DNA of 64,000 nucleotides from Herbaspirillum sp. SJZ107 (lineage in GTDB: Bacteria; Pseudomonadota; Gammaproteobacteria; Burkholderiales; Burkholderiaceae_D): positions 558,001 through 622,000 of the forward strand of contig NZ_VFNH01000003.1 of assembly GCF_006715485.1 (NCBI RefSeq). Reading direction: 5' to 3'. Under the pieces are notes generated by a model. That model was not told where the DNA came from, searched no databases, and was given only the letters and a program-made list of their open reading frames with translations. Positions 18,186-26,780 of the stretch are shown one piece after another (positions within the stretch are counted from its first letter, which is position 1; each line of letters opens with the position of its first letter). A program made the translations under genes and the position numbers.

Positions 18186-19193
18186 TTAGTTCTCGCGGGT
18201 CCACATCACGCGGGTACCGCCGGCGACCGGCGTCGACGGCCGGTAGATCAGCGACTGCGCATCCAGCGCGGCGCGGTCGAGCCGGATGCGGCTGTCGACC
18301 AGGAACCATTCGCTCGTCACTGCCGCCGAATTTGCCGCCGTCACCACGCGTCCACTCAATGCATTCGTAAAGTAGCTCATGTCCTTCCACGGCGCCTGCT
18401 TGCGCTGCGCCACCAGGGTGTTGGCCTCCGAGATCGACAGGTTGACGACCATGGCCGACAACAATTCCGGCGGGGCCGTGTTCACGTTCACTGTCGTTAA
18501 GGTATTTCCTGACGGTAGCACGATCACGAAGGGCCGCAAGCGTTCGACCATTTCCTGCGAAATACCGGGTATCGCCAGCAAATCATCCACTTGCAGCAGG
18601 CTGATCGGCTTGCCGGCCACCGTGCTGCGCTGCACCGGCGGCGTCGTCGGCGGCTGGCCGTTCCCGGTACCGGGCGGCGTTGCCGGCGCCGGCGGCAGGG
18701 TGGCATACACGTAAGTCGCAATCCGGTCGCCAAGCGACTGGTCCAGTTGCAGGTTGCGCAGCAGATTCTTGAAGAGCGCGACCTGATCCGGGACCGGCCC
18801 GTTGCTGTCAGCCAGATTGCGTAAATTGTAACGCGCCGACGCGTCCGTGACATTGCCGGCCAAGGTTGCCTCGAAATTTTCGCCCTCGACCCGCTCGCGC
18901 TCAATATATTGGTCGAGCCGGGTTTCGGCCACCGGCAACGCCCAAGCCTGGTCGAGGCTGGTGTAGCCGCCTCTGAACGTGTCCAGGATCAGGGACGTAT
19001 AGTCGAGCGCGCCGCGCAGGATCCACTTGGTCTGCAGGTGCAATCTCTGGTTTTCCATCGAGCGCACCTGCACCTGCTGCTGCCAGAACAGGCTGGCCAC
19101 GATGGCCACCGCCAGCGTGGTCAGCAACAGTGCAGTGATCACCGCAACCCCGCGCTGGCGCCAGCGGCGCCGCTTCAAGCGTACCGGCATCAT
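18186..19193 (-). CDS. gspK: Type II secretion minor pseudopilin GspK
   Basis: A 335-residue large minor pseudopilin that caps the pseudopilus with GspI and GspJ. A short basic leader ends RQRG, followed by VAVITALLLTTLAVAIVASL, the type IV prepilin-like helix; the Glu at +5 is absent, as is normal for GspK. The large globular part contains the helix-hairpin-helix-like VDDLLAIPGISQEMVERLRPF and NVNTAPPELL. The start overlaps the gspJ stop by four bases. Confidence 0.93.
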   Translation of the reverse strand: MMPVRLKRRRWRQRGVAVITALLLTTLAVAIVASLFWQQQVQVRSMENQRLHLQTKWILRGALDYTSLILDTFRGGYTSLDQAWALPVAETRLDQYIERERVEGENFEATLAGNVTDASARYNLRNLADSNGPVPDQVALFKNLLRNLQLDQSLGDRIATYVYATLPPAPATPPGTGNGQPPTTPPVQRSTVAGKPISLLQVDDLLAIPGISQEMVERLRPFVIVLPSGNTLTTVNVNTAPPELLSAMVVNLSISEANTLVAQRKQAPWKDMSYFTNALSGRVVTAANSAAVTSEWFLVDSRIRLDRAALDAQSLIYRPSTPVAGGTRVMWTREN

Positions 19194-19819
19194 GGCTCCC
19201 CTATCAGGAAGAATTTGCTCAACGGTACTTCCTGGCCCTGCTGCTGCAAGGCCACCTGCAGGCCGGTCGCTTCCTGCGAAACGCCGGTCGCACTCTGCGC
19301 CACGCTATTGATCGTCGCGACCGCCTGGCGCCAGCCGTCGTTCTGCCACACCAGCACCTGCATGCCGGCGACGCCGCCCTGCAGTGGCACGGCGCCGCCC
19401 GTATCGGTGTCGCTGGTGGAGGCCTGCCACAGGGCGTCGAGTTCGGCCAGGTCGCGGGTGACGTTCGATTCGCGCCGCATCAGGGTGCCGTTGACGATGC
19501 GGTAGGCCACCACCTGCAGGCGCGATGGCTGGTTTTCCGTGAACACGTCGCGCACCATGGTGATACGGCCGTTGCCGATCAACAGGTAGGGCCGGCCGTT
19601 GAGGATCTCGGGACGGGTGATGTGCTCGCAGTCGCTCTGCAGCTGGGCAAAGGCGAGCTGCATGCCGCGCGTGACTTCCATCTGCGTGGTGAGCGAGGAG
19701 CGGGCGCGCACGATGCTGTCCAGGCCGCGCCAGCCGAGCACGGCGACGATGGCCAGGATGCTGATCGCGACCAGCAGTTCGACCAGGGTGAAGCCGCGCG
19801 GGCGGTTCAGGTGCCTCAT
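19190..19819 (-). CDS. gspJ: Type II secretion minor pseudopilin GspJ
   Basis: A 209-residue minor pseudopilin. The prepilin signal is MRHLNRPRG then FTLVELLVAISILAIVAVLG, with Glu at +5 for GspO-type cleavage and methylation. The globular domain has the GspJ pattern with RPYLLIGNGRITMVRD. The ATG at 19819 is chosen because it gives the short basic leader and overlaps the gspI stop by four bases; the same frame is open further upstream but that would bury the leader. Confidence 0.93.
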   Translation of the reverse strand: MRHLNRPRGFTLVELLVAISILAIVAVLGWRGLDSIVRARSSLTTQMEVTRGMQLAFAQLQSDCEHITRPEILNGRPYLLIGNGRITMVRDVFTENQPSRLQVVAYRIVNGTLMRRESNVTRDLAELDALWQASTSDTDTGGAVPLQGGVAGMQVLVWQNDGWRQAVATINSVAQSATGVSQEATGLQVALQQQGQEVPLSKFFLIGEP

Positions 19820-20199
19820 GTCCGCCTCAGCACCACTTGTATCAGCTTGACGATGCGCCGGTTCGGGTTGGCGATGTCGAACACCGACACCTCGACCCGG
19901 CGCACACGCGGATTCGGGCTGGAAAAGACTTCTTCCTGGCATACCAGGTGCAGGTCGCCTTGCGGGCAGTCGAAGCTGCGCTTGCCGATCTCCAGGAATT
20001 GCCGGCTCAGGCGGATCTGCACCAGGCGGTTCTCGGCCGACCAGGTCGCCATCATCGCCGTGCGCAGGCCGGCGCTGTTCGTGCTCAGGCTGCCGACCGC
20101 GCGCAGGCCGGCACCCAATGCGGTGCCGACGATGACCAGCGCCACCAGCACTTCGAGCAGGGTGAAGCCGCGCTGCCGCGATGGAATACGCAGGTTCAT
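19816..20199 (-). CDS. gspI: Type II secretion minor pseudopilin GspI
   Basis: A 127-residue minor pseudopilin forming the tip complex with GspJ and GspK. The leader MNLRIPSRQRG is followed by FTLLEVLVALVIVGTALGAGL, with the conserved Glu at +5. The length is normal. The start is only four bases after the gspH stop and has a weak ribosome site, which suggests coupled translation. Confidence 0.93.
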   Translation of the reverse strand: MNLRIPSRQRGFTLLEVLVALVIVGTALGAGLRAVGSLSTNSAGLRTAMMATWSAENRLVQIRLSRQFLEIGKRSFDCPQGDLHLVCQEEVFSSPNPRVRRVEVSVFDIANPNRRIVKLIQVVLRRT

Positions 20200-20203
20200 G
20201 GGC

Positions 20204-20701
20204 TCATTCGACCGTGAAATGACCGACGCCGTCGGCCCGGATCGCGACGCGGATGTCGCCGCTGGCCAGGGTCAGCAGGAAGGGTTTGTCGACCGGTTCG
20301 CGGCCGAAGGTGATGCGCAATGGATTGGCGGTGCCGGCGCTGCCCGGTTCCAGCAGCAGGGTCAGCGGCGCATTGCGGAAGTCGCGCTCGCGTAGCAGGT
20401 CGTCGCTGGTGATCGGGTCCCAGCGCGTTTCATTACGCACCAGGAAGTGGTAGCGCTCGGGTGTGGCTTCGAAGGTGACCGGGCGGTTGCGCACGATCGC
20501 CTCGTCGCGCGCCAGCTGCAGCAGCAGGGACAGGCGGCGCGCCTCGTCCTGCAGGTCCTGGCGCGGACTCGGGATGGCGTTGATCGATACCAGTCCCAGC
20601 GTGATGCCGATGATGACCATCACGACCATGATTTCCACCAGGGTGAAGCCGTGGGCTGGCGCAGCTTTCCGGCGCAACAGCCCGCGCGCGCGCGTGGTCA
20701 T
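20204..20701 (-). CDS. gspH: Type II secretion minor pseudopilin GspH
   Basis: A 165-residue minor pseudopilin. The leader through HG is followed by FTLVEIMVVMVIIGITLGLV, with Glu at +5. The GspH/FimT domain follows (LQDEARRLSLLLQLARDEAI). The ribosome site AAGGAGCCC precedes the ATG. The gap to gspG is 27 bases. Confidence 0.93.
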   Translation of the reverse strand: MTTRARGLLRRKAAPAHGFTLVEIMVVMVIIGITLGLVSINAIPSPRQDLQDEARRLSLLLQLARDEAIVRNRPVTFEATPERYHFLVRNETRWDPITSDDLLRERDFRNAPLTLLLEPGSAGTANPLRITFGREPVDKPFLLTLASGDIRVAIRADGVGHFTVE

Positions 20702-20728
20702 CGGAATAAGGGCTCCTTACTGGCTCAC

Positions 20729-21187
20729 TTACTTATTGTCCCAGGAACCGACGTCGGCATCTTCGCCGGTACCGCCCGGCTGGCCATCCGCGCCCAGCGA
20801 CATGATTTCGACTTCGCCGCCATGGATGCCCGGCGACAGGTATTGGTAAGCATTGCCCCACGGGTCTTTCGGCAGGCGTTCGACGTAGCCGCCTTCCTTC
20901 CAGCCGTTGGCCGCCGGGCCGGTGGTCGGCTTCTGGATCAGCGCCTGCAGGCCCTGTTCGGTGGTCGGGTAGCGCTGGTTGTCGAGCTTGTACAGTTTCA
21001 GGGCCGACATCAGGGTCGAGATGTCGACGCGGGCGGCGGTCACGCGCGACTCGCCGGTACGGCCCAGCAGCTTGGGCACGACCAGGGCGCCGAGGATGCC
21101 GATGATGACCACGACCACCATGATCTCGACGAGGGTGAAGCCGCGCTGGCGGCGCTGGCCCTTCAGGCGTTGCGAAACATTTTGCAT
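20729..21187 (-). CDS. gspG: Type II secretion major pseudopilin GspG
   Basis: A 152-residue major pseudopilin, the main subunit of the T2SS pseudopilus. The leader ends QRG, followed by FTLVEIMVVVVIIGILGALV. The domain contains ALKLYKLDNQRYPTTEQGL and DPWGNAYQYLSPG, which are family hallmarks, and ends in an acidic loop (GTGEDADVGSWDNK) that resembles the calcium site of GspG. The ATG at 21187 is chosen because it gives the short basic leader. It is the first gene of the minus-strand gsp operon. Confidence 0.96.
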   Translation of the reverse strand: MQNVSQRLKGQRRQRGFTLVEIMVVVVIIGILGALVVPKLLGRTGESRVTAARVDISTLMSALKLYKLDNQRYPTTEQGLQALIQKPTTGPAANGWKEGGYVERLPKDPWGNAYQYLSPGIHGGEVEIMSLGADGQPGGTGEDADVGSWDNK

Positions 21188-21256
21188 ATGGCTCAATCTA
21201 TGGATAAGAGTCGGTAAAAACGATCTAGTATAAGTCGGTTTGACTGGCAAAGACCA

Positions 21257-21282
21257 CCTTACAAGCTTTTCCAATTGTAAGG
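21257..21282. repeat. 8-bp inverted repeat upstream of the gsp operon
   Basis: CCTTACAA and TTGTAAGG are separated by 10 bases. The repeat lies between the moeB stop (21305) and gspG (start 21187), about 70 bases upstream of gspG. A T-rich run follows neither arm, so an operator for the secretion operon seems more likely than a terminator of moeB. Confidence 0.5.
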
Positions 21283-21304
21283 CAGGCGGTCGTGAATGAC
21301 ACCT

Positions 21305-22075
21305 TTATCGGTCGCTGCGCGGGACGGCGCGGCCCGCGCACACCGGACAGGCGGGATTGCGCGCCACCCTCACCTCGCTCCATTCCATGGCCCGGCCATC
21401 CAGCATCTGCAGGCGCCCGGCCAGCGACGGCGCGATGCCGACCACCAGCTTCAGCGCTTCGGCGGCCTGCACGGCGCCGACGACCCCGACCAGGGGTGCG
21501 AATACGCCCATCGTGCTGCAGGCAACGTCTTCGAAACGGCTGTCCGGCGGGAACAGGCAGGCGTAGCAGGGCGAAGCCGGATCGCGCATGTCGTAGACCG
21601 ACAGTTGGCCGTCGAAGCGGATCACGGCGCCGGCCACCAGCGGCACCCCGGCGGCGACGCAGGCGCGGTTGACCGCATGGCGGGTCGCGAAATTGTCGCT
21701 GCAGTCGAGTACGACAGTGGCGCTTGCCACGAGTTCCGCCAGGCGGGCCGGCCCCACGCGTTCGCGCAAGGCCACGACGGCGATGTCGGGATTGATCTGC
21801 AACAGGGCTTCACGGCCGGACTCGACCTTGGGCTGGCCGACGCGCGCCGTCGTGTGCATCACCTGGCGCTGCAGGTTGGTCAGATCGACCGTGTCGTCGT
21901 CGACCAGCGTGATGCGGCCGACGCCGCTGGCGGCCAGGTACATGGCGGCCGGCGAGCCGAGGCCGCCGGCGCCGATGACCAGCGCATGCGCATCGAGCAT
22001 GCGTTGCTGGCCTTCGATGCCGATCTCGTCGAGCAGGATATGGCGCGAATAGCGCAGCAGTTGCTGGTCGTGCAT
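21305..22075 (-). CDS. moeB: MoeB/ThiF-family adenylyltransferase
   Basis: A 256-residue E1-like enzyme that adenylates the C-terminal Gly-Gly of a sulfur carrier such as MoaD (molybdopterin synthesis) or ThiS. The nucleotide-binding motif is VIGAGGLGSPAA. The zinc cysteine pairs are CYAC and CPVC near the C-terminus, and the R-x(4)-LQRQVMHTT motif is present. The start overlaps the ctpA TAA by one base. I favour MoeB from the position in the gpmA-envC-ctpA cluster, but a ThiF role cannot be excluded. Confidence 0.88.
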   Translation of the reverse strand: MHDQQLLRYSRHILLDEIGIEGQQRMLDAHALVIGAGGLGSPAAMYLAASGVGRITLVDDDTVDLTNLQRQVMHTTARVGQPKVESGREALLQINPDIAVVALRERVGPARLAELVASATVVLDCSDNFATRHAVNRACVAAGVPLVAGAVIRFDGQLSVYDMRDPASPCYACLFPPDSRFEDVACSTMGVFAPLVGVVGAVQAAEALKLVVGIAPSLAGRLQMLDGRAMEWSEVRVARNPACPVCAGRAVPRSDR

Positions 22076-23580
22076 TATTTTTTCGGCGCGCCCTTGAGCT
22101 CGGGCGGCTTCTGCTCTTCGCCCGGCAACTGCGCCGGCGCCGCCTTGTCGCCCTCCGCATCCACTTTCGCCAGGCGTACCGGCAAGCCCTTGAAGTGGTT
22201 GATGGCTTGCGCCAGCTGGAAATCGTCCTTGCCGCCGAACTCGAGCGGCTTGGCATTCTTCAGCAGGGCCAGGGCGCGCTGCTCTTCTTCCAGCTCGTCG
22301 CGCCGCGCTTTCGCCTTGGCGGCGGAGGCTGCGGCGGTCGATACCGTGACGCCCTTCTCGCCCTCGTTGACCAGATGATGGTCGAGGTCGGCTTCACGCA
22401 CCTGCATCGCGTTCAGGCCGTCGCCTTCCGCGGTCTCGTCGACTTTCAGGTCGGGCACGATGCCGAGCGCCTGGATCGAGCGGCCTTTCGGCGTGTAGTA
22501 GCGCGCCGTGGTCAGTTTGACGGCGGTGTCTTCGGTCAGCTGGCGCAGCGTCTGCACCGAGCCCTTGCCGAAGGTCTGGCTGCCCAGCACGATGGCGCGC
22601 TTGTAATCCTGCAGCGCGCCGGCCACGATTTCCGAGGCCGATGCCGAACCGGTGTTCACCAGCACCACCATCGGCACGGTTTTCAGGGCGGCCGGCAGTT
22701 TCGAGAGCGGATCGGCGCCCGGCTTCATCGCATAGAACTCGCGCCGGCCGTAGAAGGTCGCGTTCGATTCGGCCAGCTGGCCCTTGGTCGAGACGATGAC
22801 TTCGTTCTGCGGCAGGAAGGCAGCGGACACGCCGATCGCGCTCGGCAGCAGGCCGCCCGGATCGTTGCGCAGGTCCAGCACCAGGCCCTTGATGGCCGGG
22901 TTCTGGGCATACAGCTCCTTGATCTTGGCGGCCAGCTCGTCCACGGTCTCTTCCTGGAACTGGCTGATGCGCAGCCAGGCGTAGCCCGGCTCGACGATCT
23001 TGCCCTTGACGCTGGCGACCTTGATTTCCTCGCGCTCGACCGGCACCACCCAGGGCGCGTCGGCGCCGCGGCGGGCGATGGTCAGCATCACCTTGCTGTG
23101 CGCCTCGCCGCGCATGCGCTTGATGGCGTCGTCCAGCGACAGGCCCTTGACCGGCACGTTGTCGATACGGGTGATCAGGTCGCCGGCCTTGATGCCGGCG
23201 CGGTAGGCGGGCGTGTCCTCGATCGGGGTCACGATCTTGACGTAGCCGTCTTCCATCGCGACTTCGACGCCGACGCCGACGAATTTGCCCTCGACCTCTT
23301 CCTGCATCTCGGCGAAGTCCTTCTGGTCGAGGTAGACCGAGTGCGGGTCGAGCGAGGCGACCATGCCGGCGATGGCGTCCGACAGCAGTTTCTTGTCGTC
23401 GACCTTTTCGACGTAGTCGCTCTTGATCAGGCCGTACACGTCGGCCAGCTGGCGCAGTTCGTCCAGCGGCAACGGCGATTCCGCAGCCTTTTGCGCAAAC
23501 GCCGAGAACTGCACGGTGGCAGCCACGCCGGCGACCATGCCGATGCCGATCAGGCCAAGGTTCTTGAGTTTGTTACCCAT
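22075..23580 (-). CDS. ctpA: S41 C-terminal processing peptidase CtpA
   Basis: A 501-residue periplasmic serine protease that trims or degrades proteins from their C-termini, often cell-wall enzymes. The N-terminus (1-30) is a signal or anchor ending AFAQ. A PDZ domain occupies about 95-165 (IVTPIEDTPAYRAGIKAGD). The catalytic dyad is Ser314 in NTGSASASEIVAG and Lys339 in FGKGSVQT, 25 residues apart as in the family. The tail is acidic and Lys/Pro-rich. It follows the EnvC-like gene by 14 bases, which suits a role in controlling murein hydrolysis. Confidence 0.92.
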   Translation of the reverse strand: MGNKLKNLGLIGIGMVAGVAATVQFSAFAQKAAESPLPLDELRQLADVYGLIKSDYVEKVDDKKLLSDAIAGMVASLDPHSVYLDQKDFAEMQEEVEGKFVGVGVEVAMEDGYVKIVTPIEDTPAYRAGIKAGDLITRIDNVPVKGLSLDDAIKRMRGEAHSKVMLTIARRGADAPWVVPVEREEIKVASVKGKIVEPGYAWLRISQFQEETVDELAAKIKELYAQNPAIKGLVLDLRNDPGGLLPSAIGVSAAFLPQNEVIVSTKGQLAESNATFYGRREFYAMKPGADPLSKLPAALKTVPMVVLVNTGSASASEIVAGALQDYKRAIVLGSQTFGKGSVQTLRQLTEDTAVKLTTARYYTPKGRSIQALGIVPDLKVDETAEGDGLNAMQVREADLDHHLVNEGEKGVTVSTAAASAAKAKARRDELEEEQRALALLKNAKPLEFGGKDDFQLAQAINHFKGLPVRLAKVDAEGDKAAPAQLPGEEQKPPELKGAPKK

Positions 23581-23594
23581 GTGCTTCCTAGATC

Positions 23595-25046
23595 CTAGAA
23601 GTTGACCCAGCCGGCCGGGTCGATCGGCTTGCCCAGATGCCTGAGCTCGAAGTATAGCCCCGATTCCTCGTTGCCGCCGGTATTCCCGGCACTGGCAATG
23701 ACGTCGCCCGCCTTCACAGTATCGCCTTCGTGCTTGAGCAGCGTCTCATTGAAACCGTAGATCGACAGGTATTCGCCGCCATGGTTGATGATGATCACAT
23801 TGCCCCAGCCGCGCATGCCGCGCGCGTAGGCGATCCGGCCGGGCGCGACCGCGCGCACGTCGGTGCCCTGCGGCGCCTTGACGAACACGCCGCGCCAGGC
23901 CGGGCCGTCGGCGCGCTTGGTGCCGAAGCGGGCGGCGACACGGCCGGCGACCGGCGCCGGCATGCGGCCGCGCAGGCTTTCGAAGGCGCCGCTCGGCAGG
24001 TTCGAGGCCAGCGCGGTATCGGCGCGGCGTTGCGGCGGCGGCGCTTTCTCTTCCGCCGGCTCGGCCGCCACCTTCGGCTCTTCCGGCACCGGCAGCGGTT
24101 TCGCCGGCTTGCCGGTCCTGGCCGCTTCGCGGGCCAGGCGTTCGCGCTCCGCCTGCAGCGCCTTGGCACGCGCCAGCGCGCGCGCCTTGGCTTCGGCGGC
24201 GGCCTTGGCGCGCGCCTCGGCCAGCGCCTGCTGGCGCTTGCGCTCGGCGGCGGCGGCGATTTCCTGTTCGCGGATGATGCGGGTCAGCTCGTCGACCAGG
24301 CCGCTCATGCGCTGTTCGTCGCGCTCCAGGCTGCTGGCCTGCTTGCGCTGGTTGACCAGCTTGCTCGACAGGTTGGCCAGCAGGGTGGCGCGTTTCGCCT
24401 TTTCCTTTTCCAGCAGCGCCTTCTGGTCGCGCTGCTCGCCGGCGATCTCTTCGAGTTCATCCTTGGCGTTCTGGGTCGATGCGTGGTTGGCCTCGACCGC
24501 CGCCAGGTTGCCGCGCAGCGAAGTCAGCAGCTTGGCCTGGGCCTGCGAGACGTAGGCCATCAATTGCAGGTCGCGGTTGATCCGGTTCGGGTTGTCGCCC
24601 GACAGCAGCAGCTTGATGCGGTCTTCGTTACCCGCAACGTAGTGTTCGCGCAGCATCTTGGTCAGTTGCTGCTTCTGGGATGCGATGGTCTTGGCCAGAC
24701 GCTCCTGCTCGTTGGCCAGGTCTTTCAGCTTGGCATTGGTCGCAGCCTGTTCTTCGGCCAGTTCGCGCAAGGCGCGGGTGGCGTCCGAGATTTTTTCTTC
24801 GGATTCGGACAGCTCGTCGGCCGCGTCTTCCTTTTCGCTCTCGGTACGGCTGATGTCCTTCTTCAGCGCGCCGAGTTTTTGCTGGATGGCGGCGCGCGAG
24901 GCTTCGGCGGCTGCCTTCTGCTTGCTGCGCTCGGTTTGACGAGACCTGGCCTTCGGATCCGCGTGAGCGGCGCCCAAGGCCAGTACACAAGCTATCAAGC
25001 CGCACAGCAGCTTGCCGGCGGCGGATCGTGATACGGGGAAGCGCAA
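23595..25046 (-). CDS. envC: EnvC-like murein hydrolase activator (degenerate LytM)
   Basis: A 483-residue periplasmic protein, probably an activator of cell-division amidases. It starts at TTG 25046, four bases after the gpmA stop, chosen because a signal peptide begins there and ends AHA (about residue 29). A long coiled coil covers about 35-290. The C-terminal LytM domain (about 360-480) lacks the zinc ligands of active M23 enzymes: the usual HLS is replaced (SIYGFNETLL), and the HxH is replaced by GLYFELR. That loss is the signature of EnvC-type activators, so I infer activation rather than catalysis. Confidence 0.85.
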   Translation of the reverse strand: MRFPVSRSAAGKLLCGLIACVLALGAAHADPKARSRQTERSKQKAAAEASRAAIQQKLGALKKDISRTESEKEDAADELSESEEKISDATRALRELAEEQAATNAKLKDLANEQERLAKTIASQKQQLTKMLREHYVAGNEDRIKLLLSGDNPNRINRDLQLMAYVSQAQAKLLTSLRGNLAAVEANHASTQNAKDELEEIAGEQRDQKALLEKEKAKRATLLANLSSKLVNQRKQASSLERDEQRMSGLVDELTRIIREQEIAAAAERKRQQALAEARAKAAAEAKARALARAKALQAERERLAREAARTGKPAKPLPVPEEPKVAAEPAEEKAPPPQRRADTALASNLPSGAFESLRGRMPAPVAGRVAARFGTKRADGPAWRGVFVKAPQGTDVRAVAPGRIAYARGMRGWGNVIIINHGGEYLSIYGFNETLLKHEGDTVKAGDVIASAGNTGGNEESGLYFELRHLGKPIDPAGWVNF

Positions 25047-25049
25047 GAC

Positions 25050-25796
25050 TTACTTCGCCTTCCCTTGGTTGGCCACGGCAGCCATCTTGGCGGCGATCGC
25101 GTCCTGGTCGCCCAGGTAGTAATGGCGGATCGGCTTCAGGTCGGCATCCAGTTCGTACACCAGCGGGGTGCCGTTCGGGATGTTGAGGCCGACGATGTCG
25201 GCGTCGCTGATGTTGTCCAGCATCTTGATCAGCGCGCGCAGGCTGTTGCCGTGGGCCGAGATCAGGATCTTCTTGCCGGCGCGGATGGCAGGGGCGATTT
25301 CCTCGTCCCAGGCCGGCATCACGCGCGCCACGGTGTCCTTCAGGCATTCGGTCAGGGGAATGCTTGCACGGTCGAGGCCGGCATAGCGCGGATCGGCGAA
25401 CGAGGTACGCTCGTCATTCTCGTCGAGGGCCGGCGGCGGGGTGTCGTAGCTGCGGCGCCAGACCAGCACCTGCTCGTCGCCGAACTTGGCGGCGGTCTCG
25501 CCTTTGTCCAGGCCCTGCAGGGCGCCGTAGTGACGCTCGTTCAGGCGCCAATCGTTCTTGACTGGCAGCCACATCATGTCCATTTCGTCCATGGCCAGCC
25601 ACAGGGTGCGGATCGCACGCGTCAATACCGAGGTATAGGCCAGGTCGAAGGTGAAGCCGGCCTCGCGCAGCTGGCGGCCCGCGGTTTTCGCCTCTTCGAT
25701 ACCCTTGGCGGTGAGATCGACGTCGGTCCAGCCGGTGAAACGGTTTTCGAGATTCCAGGTGGACTCGCCGTGGCGCATGAATACGATTTTGTACAT
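25050..25796 (-). CDS. gpmA: 2,3-bisphosphoglycerate-dependent phosphoglycerate mutase
   Basis: A 248-residue glycolytic enzyme interconverting 3- and 2-phosphoglycerate. The catalytic histidine lies in [10 protein letters not shown], the substrate loop is [13 protein letters not shown], and the second histidine is in [10 protein letters not shown]. Length and order match dPGM. It is the first gene of the minus-strand gpmA-envC-ctpA-moeB cluster and diverges from the rhodanese gene. Confidence 0.97.
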   Translation of the reverse strand: MYKIVFMRHGESTWNLENRFTGWTDVDLTAKGIEEAKTAGRQLREAGFTFDLAYTSVLTRAIRTLWLAMDEMDMMWLPVKNDWRLNERHYGALQGLDKGETAAKFGDEQVLVWRRSYDTPPPALDENDERTSFADPRYAGLDRASIPLTECLKDTVARVMPAWDEEIAPAIRAGKKILISAHGNSLRALIKMLDNISDADIVGLNIPNGTPLVYELDADLKPIRHYYLGDQDAIAAKMAAVANQGKAK

Positions 25797-25847
25797 AAGC
25801 TCTTACTTAAAGAAAGTTCGTAGAAAAATGTCCGGCAACTTCTATTT

Positions 25848-25853
25848 TATAAT
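25848..25853 (+). promoter_or_regulatory. Candidate -10 box for the rhodanese-grxC genes
   Basis: A perfect TATAAT lies 32 bases before the GTG at 25885. No good -35 hexamer stands at 17 bases, so strength is uncertain. Its last bases form an ATG at 25852, which I do not take as the start. Confidence 0.45.
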
Positions 25854-25884
25854 GCGCGGATTCAGTTCAACCAACGGAACATTC

Positions 25885-26289
25885 GTGAATTTCATCCTTG
25901 ACCATCTTCCCACCGTTGCGGTCGCCGTGATTTCCGGCGCCGCCCTGCTCTGGACGTCGCTGACGCCGCGCGGCCGCCTGGCCTCGACCATGCAGGTTAC
26001 CCAGATGATCAACCGCGGCAAGACCACCGCCGTGATCGATGTGCGCACTGCCGACGAGTTCGCCGCCGGCCACCTGCGCGACGCGAAAAACATTCCGCTG
26101 GCAGACTTGGGCGCTCGCGTCGGCGAACTCGACAAGGCCAAAATCAAGACCGTGATCGTGGTCGACCAGAACGGCAGCCGCGCCGCCAAGGCCGAGCGCC
26201 TGTTGAAAACGGCAGGGTTTGCAGATATCTATAGCCTGGAAGGCGGTATCGCAGCCTGGACGGCTGCCGGCCTGCCCGTGACCAAATAA
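25885..26289 (+). CDS. Membrane-anchored rhodanese domain protein
   Basis: A 134-residue protein with an N-terminal hydrophobic segment (about 8-25, VAVAVISGAALLWTSL) and a rhodanese domain (about 40-130). The active-site cysteine of sulfurtransferases is absent: the loop reads VVDQNGSRAAKAE, so Asn/Gly stand where Cys would be. It may therefore bind rather than transfer sulfur. The GTG at 25885 gives MNFILDHLP, as in relatives, with CGGAAC upstream; the ATG at 25852 overlaps a -10 box. grxC follows after 17 bases. Confidence 0.8.
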   Translation: MNFILDHLPTVAVAVISGAALLWTSLTPRGRLASTMQVTQMINRGKTTAVIDVRTADEFAAGHLRDAKNIPLADLGARVGELDKAKIKTVIVVDQNGSRAAKAERLLKTAGFADIYSLEGGIAAWTAAGLPVTK

Positions 26290-26306
26290 CATCGAAAGGA
26301 ATTACC

Positions 26307-26576
26307 ATGACAGCCCACGTCGTTCTTTATCACACCGCCAGCTGCCCGTATTGCGTGCGTGCCGAGCGCCTGCTCGAAGCCAAGGGCGTCACCGAAATCG
26401 AACGCATCCGCGTCGACCTCGACCCGGAACAGCGCGTCATCATGATGCAGCGCACCGGCCGCCGCACCGTGCCGCAGATCTACGTGGGCGACACCCACGT
26501 CGGCGGCTTCGACGACCTGTACGCGCTCGACCAGGCCGGCCGCCTGGATCCCCTGCTGAAGGGCGAAGCGGCCTGA
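26307..26576 (+). CDS. grxC: Glutaredoxin 3
   Basis: An 89-residue cytosolic dithiol glutaredoxin that reduces protein disulfides and mixed disulfides with glutathione. The active site is SCPYCVRAE. The cis-proline motif TVPQIYVG and the glutathione-binding GGFDDLYAL are present. The ribosome site AAAGGAATT precedes the ATG. It lies between rhodanese and secB in the usual order. Confidence 0.96.
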   Translation: MTAHVVLYHTASCPYCVRAERLLEAKGVTEIERIRVDLDPEQRVIMMQRTGRRTVPQIYVGDTHVGGFDDLYALDQAGRLDPLLKGEAA

Positions 26577-26675
26577 GGTAATAAGGGAACGGGCCGCCGC
26601 CGGGCCGCTTTCATGGGCCTCGGCGCGCGCCGCAGCAGTCTGCCTGCCCGCGCGGAAGTTGTCTGACAATGGCTA

Positions 26676-26702
26676 TTGCAACCTAATTGGTTTTGATACA
26701 AT
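26676..26702 (+). promoter_or_regulatory. Candidate sigma-70 promoter for secB
   Basis: TTGCAA and TACAAT are separated by 15 bases and lie about 80 bases upstream of the secB ATG, in the 204-base gap after grxC. The spacing is short, so this is tentative. I see no other feature in that gap. Confidence 0.4.
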
Positions 26703-26780
26703 TGCCGACGCTTTGATCCACGCATCCGAGCATCCGGGATAGCGACAGCTGTTCTTCTTACAATTAAACGAAAGCGTTCC

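Noticed and set aside
25852-25854. ATG as start of the rhodanese gene
   Set aside because: It overlaps the TATAAT -10 box, so it would lie before the transcript start; GTG 25885 gives the usual N-terminus.
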